A stretch of 32,806 nucleotides of DNA from contig DUMF01000017.1 of the NCBI GenBank assembly GCA_012840015.1, forward strand, positions 80,376 through 113,181, in the 5' to 3' direction. Position 1 is the first letter of the stretch, and every line of letters starts with the position of its first letter. This DNA comes from Bacillota bacterium (lineage in GTDB: Bacteria; Bacillota; Sulfobacillia; DUMF01). Below the pieces are notes generated by a model, which made no database searches, was not told where the DNA came from, and was given only the letters and a program-made list of their open reading frames with translations. Positions 1-5,645 of the stretch are shown piece after piece. The translations under genes and the position numbers were made by a program.

Positions 1-189
1 CGTTCAGGCGATGTCCTCACAACCTGGGCCGAGGACGTGGCGCGCGAAGTGGGCGACCTGGCAGCGTGCTGGGCGCACGTAGCGCGTGGCGACGCCAGCG
101 CGGTGTCGTATCATGCGAAGATCTCCACGGCGCGGTTCGGGTTTGCTCGCTTCGGCGAGGCCCAGGCCGGCACGGAGGTGAGCGGTTAG
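1..189 (+). CDS. C-terminal end of a phage structural protein (5' truncated by window)
   Basis: Reading frame 1 is open from the first base and stops with TAG at 187-189, giving 62 residues that end ARFGFARFGEAQAGTEVSG. The start lies outside the window. I do not recognise the family. Its place directly before tail-fibre-like genes, with the next gene starting inside its stop codon, suggests a tail or baseplate protein. The FGxxRFGE-type ending is only a weak clue. Confidence 0.6.
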   Translation, partial: RSGDVLTTWAEDVAREVGDLAACWAHVARGDASAVSYHAKISTARFGFARFGEAQAGTEVSG

Positions 190-548
190 TGGCGACACAA
201 GGAACAGTTACTCTCCTGGGGCGGCTGTGGGTGCTGGACCTGATTGCAGCCGCCTCAGGCGTTTATGTAGCAATCGGTGATGGAACTACAGAGCCTAGCC
301 AGGCCGACACGGGGCTGGCGAATGAAAGGTTCCGCAAGGCTGCCGGCATTTACCGTGACGGGGAGCAGGTTGTGGCAGAGTGTCAGGTCACCGAGGTCGA
401 AGCGAACTTCGGCTGGAAAGAGATCGGCCTCTTCGTGGGCGGTTCCGACGTGGCTGGCTCAGGCACTCTCCTGGTGCGTGCTTTGGTAGATGAAGCAAAA
501 GACGAGCTGAGAACGGTAACCGTATCGTTCGAGATCTCGCTGACTTAG
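189..548 (+). CDS. Phage tail-collar/fibre-like protein
   Basis: The protein is 119 residues when started at GTG 189, which overlaps the TAG of the preceding frame and has GGAGGTG eight bases upstream. The open frame continues further upstream, but that part lies inside the previous gene. It contains YVAIGDGTTEP near the N-terminus and WKEIGLFVGG in the middle, a pattern seen in N-terminal domains of Firmicutes and Mu-like tail-collar fibres (IGDG, EIGLF). There is no signal peptide or membrane segment. It probably forms part of the tail tip or fibre base. Family assignment rests on motif resemblance only. Confidence 0.65.
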   Translation: MATQGTVTLLGRLWVLDLIAAASGVYVAIGDGTTEPSQADTGLANERFRKAAGIYRDGEQVVAECQVTEVEANFGWKEIGLFVGGSDVAGSGTLLVRALVDEAKDELRTVTVSFEISLT

Positions 549-558
549 GGGTGAGAAT

Positions 559-903
559 ATGGTTGCGATTCTAACCACTGAACAGAGACGGGAACGCGCC
601 GAGAGGCACGTTGCCTTTATTGACGAGCAGATAAGGTTCCTCGAACAAAATTTGAGCCCGGAGGCGCGAGTCGAGCGAGAGTTTCAACGTTGGCGGCAGG
701 GTCTGTTCAGGCGATACGCCACAGCAGAGGACTCTGTGCTTGAGCAGCGGCTGGAGGAACTCAAGGCTGTGATCCGGCCTGAGACTTGGCTTATCCGCCA
801 CCGCATGTCCCGCGCCCAGGCCCGAGACGAAGCCGAGTGGCGTGCGGTGTGCGAGGTGGTCATAATCGAGTATTTGCTGGGGCTTTACCCGTGGCGGGGG
901 TGA
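559..903 (+). CDS. Phage hypothetical protein, charged helical
   Basis: The protein has 114 residues and starts at ATG 559, with GGGGTGA just upstream. It is rich in Arg and Glu, with helical stretches (QRRERAERHVAFIDEQIRF, LEQRLEELKAVI) that could form a coiled coil. No known motif is visible. It sits between two tail-tip genes, so it is probably a small tail-associated or assembly protein. Function unknown. Confidence 0.7.
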   Translation: MVAILTTEQRRERAERHVAFIDEQIRFLEQNLSPEARVEREFQRWRQGLFRRYATAEDSVLEQRLEELKAVIRPETWLIRHRMSRAQARDEAEWRAVCEVVIIEYLLGLYPWRG

Positions 904-909
904 TGGGAA

Positions 910-1050
910 GTGGCGTACCAAAAGCAGACGGTGCTTACAGGCGATTTGATCACGGCGGACTGGGGGAACTACATCCAGACGCAATACGAAGAGGCGCTGA
1001 AGGATCTTGAGGACTCGCTGTGTCTCTTCTGGATGGAGGTGGGGGCGTAA
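910..1050 (+). CDS. Small phage tail protein with the MAYxKQT..GD.ITA motif
   Basis: This 46-residue gene starts at GTG 910; GGGGTGA at 897-903 is the ribosome site. It begins (M)AYQKQTVLTGDLITADWGN. That resembles the short N-terminal module AYEKQTWxxGDxITAEKLN common at the head of Firmicutes phage tail-fibre or baseplate proteins, where a longer protein usually follows. Here it is a stand-alone short gene whose stop codon overlaps the next start (TAATG). It may be a detached fibre-anchoring module. The call rests on that motif and on the ribosome site. Confidence 0.65.
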   Translation: MAYQKQTVLTGDLITADWGNYIQTQYEEALKDLEDSLCLFWMEVGA

Positions 1051-1379
1051 TGGCTTATTTGCCAGCAAGATTATATCAAGGCCAGCCCGGAACGACCGAG
1101 ACAACCGTTTACACAGTGCCAACTGGCAAGACAGTGATTCTCAAGCAGATCGTACTTGCGAACGTGACTACTTTACCCGCAAAGGTCTCAGTGTCGCTTG
1201 TGCCGAGTGGCGGAACAGCAGGCGACGGCAATCGGCTGTGTAAGGATCTGAGTGTACCCGCGAATAGCATTGTGACTATTGATCTGAGCCAGGTGATGAC
1301 GGCTGGAGACTTCTTGAGTGCGGTGCAAGGAACGTCTGGCGCGATAACGGTAACAATCTCTGGGGTGGTGATTGGGTAA
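1050..1379 (+). CDS. Phage tail-associated protein, beta-rich
   Basis: The protein has 109 residues and starts at ATG 1050 inside the TAATG overlap with the previous stop; GGAGGTGGG precedes it. An upstream in-frame start at 1020 would overlap the previous gene. The sequence is rich in Thr, Val and Ser with alternating hydrophobic residues (TVYTVPTGKTVILKQIVLAN), as in small beta-sandwich tail or fibre proteins. It ends in the TAATG overlap with the next gene, so the cluster is translationally coupled. I cannot name a family. Confidence 0.68.
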   Translation: MAYLPARLYQGQPGTTETTVYTVPTGKTVILKQIVLANVTTLPAKVSVSLVPSGGTAGDGNRLCKDLSVPANSIVTIDLSQVMTAGDFLSAVQGTSGAITVTISGVVIG

Positions 1380-1798
1380 TGGGAATTTCAGTTTATCCAC
1401 TGCTTGATAACATGATTGTGCCTTCAAATCTTCTCATTGCGTCAGCGGATTCAGAGCGAGGCACATCTTCATCTAGCTACATCAAAGTGAAAGAAATCAG
1501 GGTTTTGAGGTCAGGGATATACCGAGTGAGCTTTGGTATAAGGTCGGACACATCAGGAACTTATGCTTACGGACGAATATATAAAAATGGAGTTGCTTAT
1601 GGCACTGAGTGGTCAGTAGGAGCATCTGGGAATCTTATTACTGAGACCGAAGATTTAGCATTTACAGCGGGCGATTTAGTGCAGCTATATCTCCGCAGAT
1701 CTGGTTCTTCTGGCGGTGCTTGGGTAGGAAACTTCCGTCTTTACGGTACTCCCTCAGCATTTTTAGTAGGTACCAATGCTGAAGTTATTACGGACTGA
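1379..1798 (+). CDS. Probable phage receptor-binding/tail-fibre tip protein
   Basis: This 139-residue protein starts at ATG 1379, overlapping the previous TAA by one base. It is Ser/Gly/Tyr-rich with many short beta-strand-like repeats (YRVSFGIRSDTSGTYAYG, VQLYLRRSGSSGG), typical of host-recognition domains at the end of tail gene clusters. Its DNA is visibly more AT-rich than the genes on both sides, suggesting replacement by recombination. A terminator follows directly, so it is the last gene of the structural unit. Function is inferred from position and composition. Confidence 0.6.
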   Translation: MGISVYPLLDNMIVPSNLLIASADSERGTSSSSYIKVKEIRVLRSGIYRVSFGIRSDTSGTYAYGRIYKNGVAYGTEWSVGASGNLITETEDLAFTAGDLVQLYLRRSGSSGGAWVGNFRLYGTPSAFLVGTNAEVITD

Positions 1799-1816
1799 AA
1801 GTGTACCAAAATCCCG

Positions 1817-1848
1817 GCAGCGCTCCTCGCGGCGCTGCTTTAGTTTTT
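1817..1848 (+). terminator. Terminator after the tail genes
   Basis: GCAGCGC at 1817-1823 pairs with GCGCTGC at 1832-1838 (7 bp stem, 8-base loop) and is followed by TTTAGTTTTT. It lies between the last tail gene and the lysis module, a usual point of late-transcript separation. Readthrough into the lysis genes remains possible. Confidence 0.7.
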
Positions 1849-1863
1849 GCGTGAGGAGGCGGT

Positions 1864-2178
1864 GTGGGAGTGCCAACCAAGGACATTGCAGAATACGGCT
1901 TGACGTTCTTCGTTGTGGCTGGCGTTCTATGGTGGGCGGCGAAAGCACTGGAGGCAAGGCGCAATGCGTCATCGGCGGTGCAGCCAACCAGCCTAGATCC
2001 GTTAAAACTCGTGATAGAAAACAACACTCAGGCTCTATGCCGCCTGACCGAGGCTGTGTCCGACTTGAAAGATGCGATCTTGCCACAACTTGCCAAGCAA
2101 GACGTTAAGCTAGACCTGCTTCTCAGCAAGGCATCGATGAGCGTGGGTGCACCTGGCAGGGAAGGTGAGAGTAGGTAG
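1864..2178 (+). CDS. Small phage membrane protein with one N-terminal TM (holin- or tether-like)
   Basis: The protein has 104 residues and starts at GTG 1864, with GAGGAGG six bases upstream. A single hydrophobic segment lies near the N-terminus (LTFFVVAGVLWWAAKALEA, about residues 13-31). A charged, probably coiled-coil region follows (TQALCRLTEAVSDLKDAILPQ and KQDVKLDLLLSKA). This layout resembles BhlA/UviB-like small phage membrane proteins and some holins or spanin-like accessory proteins. It is the first gene of the lysis module. The exact role (holin, antiholin or anchor) cannot be decided. Confidence 0.6.
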   Translation: MGVPTKDIAEYGLTFFVVAGVLWWAAKALEARRNASSAVQPTSLDPLKLVIENNTQALCRLTEAVSDLKDAILPQLAKQDVKLDLLLSKASMSVGAPGREGESR

Positions 2179-2197
2179 CAAGGGGGTGTAGCGGACA

Positions 2198-2908
2198 GTG
2201 AAGCTGATAGTTGCCACTGAGCGAGATAGAGACGCCTTCAACAAATACGTTTTGCAAAAACTCGACGCTCTCAGGGTAGGGACCGAAAAAATCCTTGAGG
2301 GCGTCACTGTTTATGTAGGACTCAATCCGCATGCCGAGCTTGCCCAGTTCAACCCGAACAACAGGAGGCCCCACTATGCGCCGGACGAGAAGTGCATTGT
2401 GATTCCCTCGCTATTTTGGGAACTAGGACAAGGCGATGTTCCAGCACAAGCCGAACTTGCAACGTTCTTCCATGAGTTGGGGCACCATTTACACTTCAGC
2501 TATATGGGCGAGGACGGCGGCCCCAAGTGGCGAGATTGGTCGGTCCTCACGGGTCAAACACTGGACTTCACCAAAAGAGACGACCTTAATTATCCGCGTA
2601 CCCCTGCTTACGAGTCCTTTGCAAACGACTTCCAACTCGCGATCACTGGTGCGTTTCCTGTGCCAGACACGCTCCGCCGCCTTCGCTGGTACGCGCGGTT
2701 GTGGGGCCAGGACTGGCGGCCGAGGATCGAGCTCTACATCGGGAAGCAGGAGGCTTTGGTATGCGGCCGCAAAGTCGACTTAGACGTCGCGCCGCTCATC
2801 ATCAAGGGGCGGACCCTGGTGCCGGTGCGCTTCATCAGCGAGTGTCTCGGGTTTGATGTCGATTGGGAGCCAAAATGGGGATATCCCGAAAAGGTCATAA
2901 TCACCTGA
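2198..2908 (+). CDS. Phage zincin-type metallopeptidase with C-terminal copper-amine-oxidase-N-like domain
   Basis: The protein has 236 residues and starts at GTG 2198; AGGGGGTG precedes it. Residues 90-98 contain a metallopeptidase zinc motif, HELGHHLHF (His92, catalytic Glu93, His96). YESFANDF follows at 138-145, whose Glu139 is a plausible third zinc ligand (gluzincin pattern). Residues about 190-225 (VDLDVAPLIIKGRTLVPVRF, then a Trp-Glu) match the copper amine oxidase N-terminal-like domain, a cell-wall-associated module common in clostridia. There is no signal peptide, so export would need phage lysis or a holin. Position between two holin-like genes and before the amidase suggests a role in lysis, wall degradation or virion release. 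The substrate is unknown. Confidence 0.72.
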   Translation: MKLIVATERDRDAFNKYVLQKLDALRVGTEKILEGVTVYVGLNPHAELAQFNPNNRRPHYAPDEKCIVIPSLFWELGQGDVPAQAELATFFHELGHHLHFSYMGEDGGPKWRDWSVLTGQTLDFTKRDDLNYPRTPAYESFANDFQLAITGAFPVPDTLRRLRWYARLWGQDWRPRIELYIGKQEALVCGRKVDLDVAPLIIKGRTLVPVRFISECLGFDVDWEPKWGYPEKVIIT

Positions 2909-2923
2909 AGGAGGTTTCTAAAC

Positions 2924-3229
2924 ATGCCCGAAGGATTGAAGGATCTAATCGTGAACGGCGTCTCTGTCGTGGCAGTGATTTACGGTGTGATAGAAGCATT
3001 GAAGCAGGCCGGTCTGTTGAGGTCCTCGATTGCGCCGCTGGTAGCGATCGGCATTGGAGTCGTCTGCAGCGTGGCAAACAGTCTTTTTCCGCAGGCAACC
3101 AGCGTTGTCTTGCTGGGGGCGGGGCTGGGCATTATGGCATCTATCGGTTACGCTGGCCTCAAGAAAGCCGCGGATAACGCGAGCGAAGCCCAGAAGAAGG
3201 TCAACGAGGGGACTGGTGTAGATGCCTAG
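2924..3229 (+). CDS. Phage holin-like protein
   Basis: The protein has 101 residues and starts at ATG 2924, with AAGGAGG upstream. It has three hydrophobic stretches: VNGVSVVAVIYGVIEAL, IAPLVAIGIGVVCSVANSLF and VVLLGAGLGIMASIGYAGL. The tail is charged and Lys-rich. This size and topology fit holins that open the membrane for an endolysin without a signal peptide. Its end overlaps the start of the amidase gene by 8 bases, so the two are co-translated. The specific holin family is not identified. Confidence 0.78.
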   Translation: MPEGLKDLIVNGVSVVAVIYGVIEALKQAGLLRSSIAPLVAIGIGVVCSVANSLFPQATSVVLLGAGLGIMASIGYAGLKKAADNASEAQKKVNEGTGVDA

Positions 3230-3872
3230 GATTGTGATCGATCCGGGGCATGGTGGCTCCGATCCCGGAGCCATTGCAGTGAACGGGCGGCCGGAGAAAG
3301 AATCAAACCTCGCGGTCGCCCTTAAAGTTTGGGAGCTACTGCAGGGATCCGACGTTCAGGTGATATTGACCAGGACCACGGACTCCGATGTTAGCCTGGC
3401 CGAACGGTGCAAGCTTGCGAACAAGCTGCAGGCTGATGCTTTCATCAGCCTGCACGCGGACTGGAGCCCTAATGCTGGCACCAAGGGGCACCACGCGATA
3501 TGTTCCATCCATGCGAAGCCGGGCGAAGGCGGCCACAAGCTGGCGACGTTGCTCGTAACTGCGCTAACGGAACACACGGGCCGCGCAGCGTTCCACAAAG
3601 GGGTCTGGCAGCGGGCAAGTGACAAGGTGCCGGGCCGGGATTATTACGCCGTGATCAGGGATACTGCAATGCCGGCTGTCATCCTTGAGAGGGGATTCTT
3701 GAGCAACAGCGAGGACGCGGCGCTGCTGTTCAACGCAGAGTTCTTGGATAAGCAGGCTCAGGCCGTCGCCGAAGCCGTAAAGCTGTACTTCGACATACAA
3801 GTTGTAGACTGGCAGGCTCGTGCCTTGGCCGCTGAGGAGAAGCTCGCGCGGGTCCGCGAAATTATCGGATAG
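3222..3872 (+). CDS. N-acetylmuramoyl-L-alanine amidase endolysin (Amidase_3)
   Basis: The protein has 216 residues and starts at ATG 3222, with GGGGACTGG-like purines upstream. It is a complete Amidase_3 domain: IDPGHGG at 6-12 (zinc ligand His10), EKxxNL at 25-30 (Glu25), ISLHAD at 75-80 (His78) and the catalytic ILERGFLSN (Glu156). The enzyme cleaves the bond between N-acetylmuramic acid and L-alanine of the stem peptide. Residues after about 190 (WQARALAAEEKLARVREIIG) form a short charged helix, not a recognised wall-binding domain. With no signal peptide, release probably depends on the preceding holin. It is the last gene of the prophage before the terminator. Confidence 0.93.
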   Translation: MPRIVIDPGHGGSDPGAIAVNGRPEKESNLAVALKVWELLQGSDVQVILTRTTDSDVSLAERCKLANKLQADAFISLHADWSPNAGTKGHHAICSIHAKPGEGGHKLATLLVTALTEHTGRAAFHKGVWQRASDKVPGRDYYAVIRDTAMPAVILERGFLSNSEDAALLFNAEFLDKQAQAVAEAVKLYFDIQVVDWQARALAAEEKLARVREIIG

Positions 3873-3891
3873 TTCCCATGGCGACTTTTCA

Positions 3892-3923
3892 CGTCCCCCG
3901 GGGAACCGGGGGCGTTTTGTGTT
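3892..3923 (+). terminator. Strong terminator after the endolysin gene
   Basis: CCCCCGG at 3895-3901 pairs with CCGGGGG around a GGAA tetraloop and is extended by a CG/CG pair beyond a bulged T. It is followed by TTTTGTGTTT. It lies 20 bases after the amidase stop and closes the late phage transcript. Confidence 0.85.
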
Positions 3924-3935
3924 TCTTAAGGTGAC

Positions 3936-4183
3936 TTGCTAATGCATTTGCAAATGTACGCCTCCGAATATTAGCAAACTTGCTCGGAATTAGACGCCTG
4001 CCGATAATGCATAAAACGTACTGGTGCAGGCGTAATAGGAAAGCAGAGTCTCTGCCCAGACATATACCTGCGCATTTGTAATCAGCAGGTTGTCGGTTCG
4101 AGCCCGACCGCCAGCTCCATGATTTTACCTGCTAAGCGATTTATGCATTTCCAAGCATCTCGGGGCACGATGGAGTTGCTAAT
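3936..4183. repeat. Short direct and inverted repeats around the attachment core
   Basis: TTGCTAAT occurs at 3936-3943 and 4176-4183, with its inverse ATTAGCAA at 3970-3977. ATGCATAA at 4007-4014 is inverted as TTATGCAT at 4141-4148. A perfect palindrome, CATTTGCAAATG, lies at 3945-3956. Such clustered short repeats are what arm-type integrase or excisionase sites look like, but their presence on both sides of the tRNA half means some may be unrelated. No gene is seen in 3924-4075. Confidence 0.4.
4075..4119 (+). other. 3' half of a tRNA-Thr(TGT) gene: probable attR
   Basis: From the anticodon loop onward the sequence is tRNA-like: TTTGTAA loop with anticodon TGT at 4077-4079, a perfect T-arm (GTCGG, TTCGAGC, CCGAC), acceptor strand CGCCAGC, discriminator T and encoded CCA at 4117-4119. 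The anticodon-stem 5' strand, D-arm and acceptor 5' strand are missing: upstream bases do not pair with TCAGC. Truncation at the anticodon loop, with phage genes on the left and host-like sequence on the right, is the standard result of integrase recombination in a tRNA gene. The intact restored tRNA-Thr should be at the other end of the prophage, left of the window. Confidence 0.82.
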
Positions 4184-4206
4184 CTTTGCCAATATACGTG
4201 CCCCGA
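4160..4206 (+). terminator. Long-loop inverted repeat followed by T-rich sequence
   Basis: TCGGGGCACG at 4160-4169 is the exact inverse of CGTGCCCCGA at 4197-4206, with a 27-base loop, followed by ATTGTTTTTATC. It could be the original terminator of the tRNA-Thr transcript, or an end of a decayed element. The large loop makes the terminator call uncertain. Confidence 0.4.
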
Positions 4207-4485
4207 ATTGTTTTTATCGGGAAAAAGGATCAGCCTAAGTTTATCTGTGGGTGTCCGAGGTGTTCGGAGGCGACCTTCAGGTTTATGGCGGCCTGTATAG
4301 CAGGCTCGCATAGGGGTGGCTGGCGAAGGTGTTTCAAAAGGTTAACAGGGTGTTTAGCCAACTTGGGTAACATTTCTTCTGTGTATCCTTGGTCAAACCG
4401 AAACACATTTACTATCCGAAGCAGGGTACGGGTGAGAATAATCTAGCAGAAAACCTGTCCTCTCTTCCAGCGGTGCGTGGACCTG
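4207..4485. other. No recognisable gene
   Basis: Short open frames exist here but none has a convincing ribosome site together with a recognisable product. The stretch lies between the attachment site and a transposase remnant and is probably decayed DNA. Confidence 0.5.
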
Positions 4486-4971
4486 TCACACCAGTGAGAT
4501 GCGGAGCTCATGTTCTATATGCTTTTTTGAATGCTGATGCTGAAGGTTCTTGGGCAGAACCTCCTTCAAGAAGGCAGCGTAGACCTCCCTAGGGAAGCAA
4601 TATCCAAGAGGTGCTGCCAACCACTCCCGATTGAACCGGTCCGTAAATTCGACCCTACCCTCCATTGTCTCGGCCAAGGTTTTGAACCGCCTGGCCATAG
4701 CATTTGTTCCGTTAGCCGTCCTATGAACCACTTTGCTACCCTATTCCTCTCGGTTCCTCTATGGATGCCGGTGAGGACTCAATGCCAAGCCATCGTAACC
4801 CTCGAGGAAGTGTTTGCTCATGTACTGGCTCCTGTGATCGTGACGCAGCTCCGAAACCTTAAAGGCGTTCACTTTTACCGCATCACAACTCCCTGGTATC
4901 TTTTGAGTTACCACTCGATAAGACCCAGGTGAGTTCATGGAAATTGTCGGGTTGCATGCCGATTCCCTCAT
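4486..4971 (-). pseudogene. Transposase/integrase-core remnant
   Basis: Reading the minus strand from 4971, one frame gives LRHDHRSQYMSKHF, close to the DHGSQY(M/T)S..F signature around the second catalytic Asp of rve-type (DDE) transposases. Two in-frame stops follow (at 4759 and shortly after), then in the same frame ANGTNAMARRFKTLAE and FNREWLAAPLGY. The latter resemble the (A)NG..ER..(K/R)TLK and FN..W....LGY..P elements of the C-terminal half of such enzymes. The N-terminal half and inverted repeats are not seen. The internal stops mean it is inactive. The IS family (IS3/IS481-like) is a guess. Confidence 0.5.
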
Positions 4972-5044
4972 TGGTTCACCAATGACGCCCTCGAGGCACT
5001 GTGGTGCTGGTTAAGCGGGGATGGACACGACGGAGATGAGGCAA

Positions 5045-5627
5045 TTGAGTGAAGTCCAGCTGAAGAACCAGCCTCTCTGCGGTACCTGGAGCCGTGGTAG
5101 TGTTTTTGGGAGGGTACCACGGAGGATCTCCGCGATGCAACTTATGATAGCGTGGACCGCCAACGTGACGTCTGAACCACCTGCCGCAGTCGGAGCTGTG
5201 AGACAAAGCCGGTACATACATGGGTTGACCAAGGAGCATAAGGCGGTTGTGATCAATATTCCCCAAGCTCGCAATTGTGGGAATTGGAGTTCTGGGGTAC
5301 GGTACCGTGGAAGAAAACCGACAAGTTAGCCAGCGTTGGCTTGACCGCGGTTCCAGCGCAAATTGTACAGGCGGTAGTGGTGAAGGAGTTCGCCGTTAAT
5401 CCTGAGTGCGAAGTGTTCAACGCAGTGCCAGCGGGAAGCCACGACGTATTCGTCGCTCGAATCATGGCGATCCACGTAAATGCGCAATTCGTGGACGGGC
5501 GGTCGATCTGCTCAAGATGGGAGCCATGGTTTACGGTAATGGTATTTACCTCTCAGCGACCAGGGTGTCCCCATTCCAAGCGACGGGCGGATGCCCATCG
5601 CCCAGCATCCGCCCGATTATGCCCTGA
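5045..5627 (+). pseudogene. Frameshifted flavin reductase (flavoredoxin-like) pseudogene
   Basis: Three plus-strand frames, read in turn, give one protein of the FMN-binding split-barrel flavin reductase family. Frame 2 carries IAWTANVTSEPPAAVGAVRQ, SRYIHGLTKEHKAVVINIP (about 5140-5270). Frame 1 carries WKKTDKLASVGLTAVPA, VNPECEVFNAVPAGSHDVFV and VAR..AIHVNAQFVDG (5305-5515). Frame 3 carries MVYGNGIYLS (about 5525-5555). The order matches NAMTIAWTG..SDPP, VNIP, KF..AGLTP, CPVN.EC, GSHD.FIGEV..V and YG.G.Y of the family. At least two frameshifts and a damaged N-terminus make it non-functional. The live enzyme would transfer electrons from NAD(P)H through FMN. Confidence 0.65.
5585..5614 (-). 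terminator. Hairpin downstream of the sulfur fusion gene
   Basis: GGGCGGATG at 5585-5593 pairs perfectly with CATCCGCCC at 5606-5614 (9 bp, 12-base loop), about 32 bases past the minus-strand stop at 5646. There is no T-run after it on either strand, so it may stabilise the mRNA 3' end rather than terminate. Confidence 0.45.
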
Positions 5628-5645
5628 TCGTAGCCTGCTCGTGTT

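Larger units (their letters stand above)
1..4119 (+). mobile_element. Right end of an integrated prophage (tail tip, lysis module, attR)
   Basis: All genes from the window edge to 3872 lie on the plus strand, are short, overlap or abut each other, and follow the usual late-phage order: tail structural protein, fibre-like proteins, holin-like proteins, endolysin. A strong terminator follows, then a 3' tRNA half, the usual end of a tRNA-integrated phage. The integrase, head and replication genes would lie left of the window, so only the distal part is seen. Intactness of the phage cannot be judged. Confidence 0.88.

Noticed and set aside
571-1122. 183-residue minus-strand open frame
   Set aside because: It lies opposite three well-supported, coupled phage genes, has no ribosome site and an unlikely His/Leu/Arg-rich composition.
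4021-4119. A complete tRNA gene
   Set aside because: The 5' half has no D-arm, and the anticodon stem and acceptor strands do not pair, so only the 3' half is tRNA.
4976-5274. Minus-strand frames with LQLDFTQ, resembling a transposase core
   Set aside because: The plus strand here clearly encodes the flavin reductase pseudogene, and the similarity covers only a few residues.
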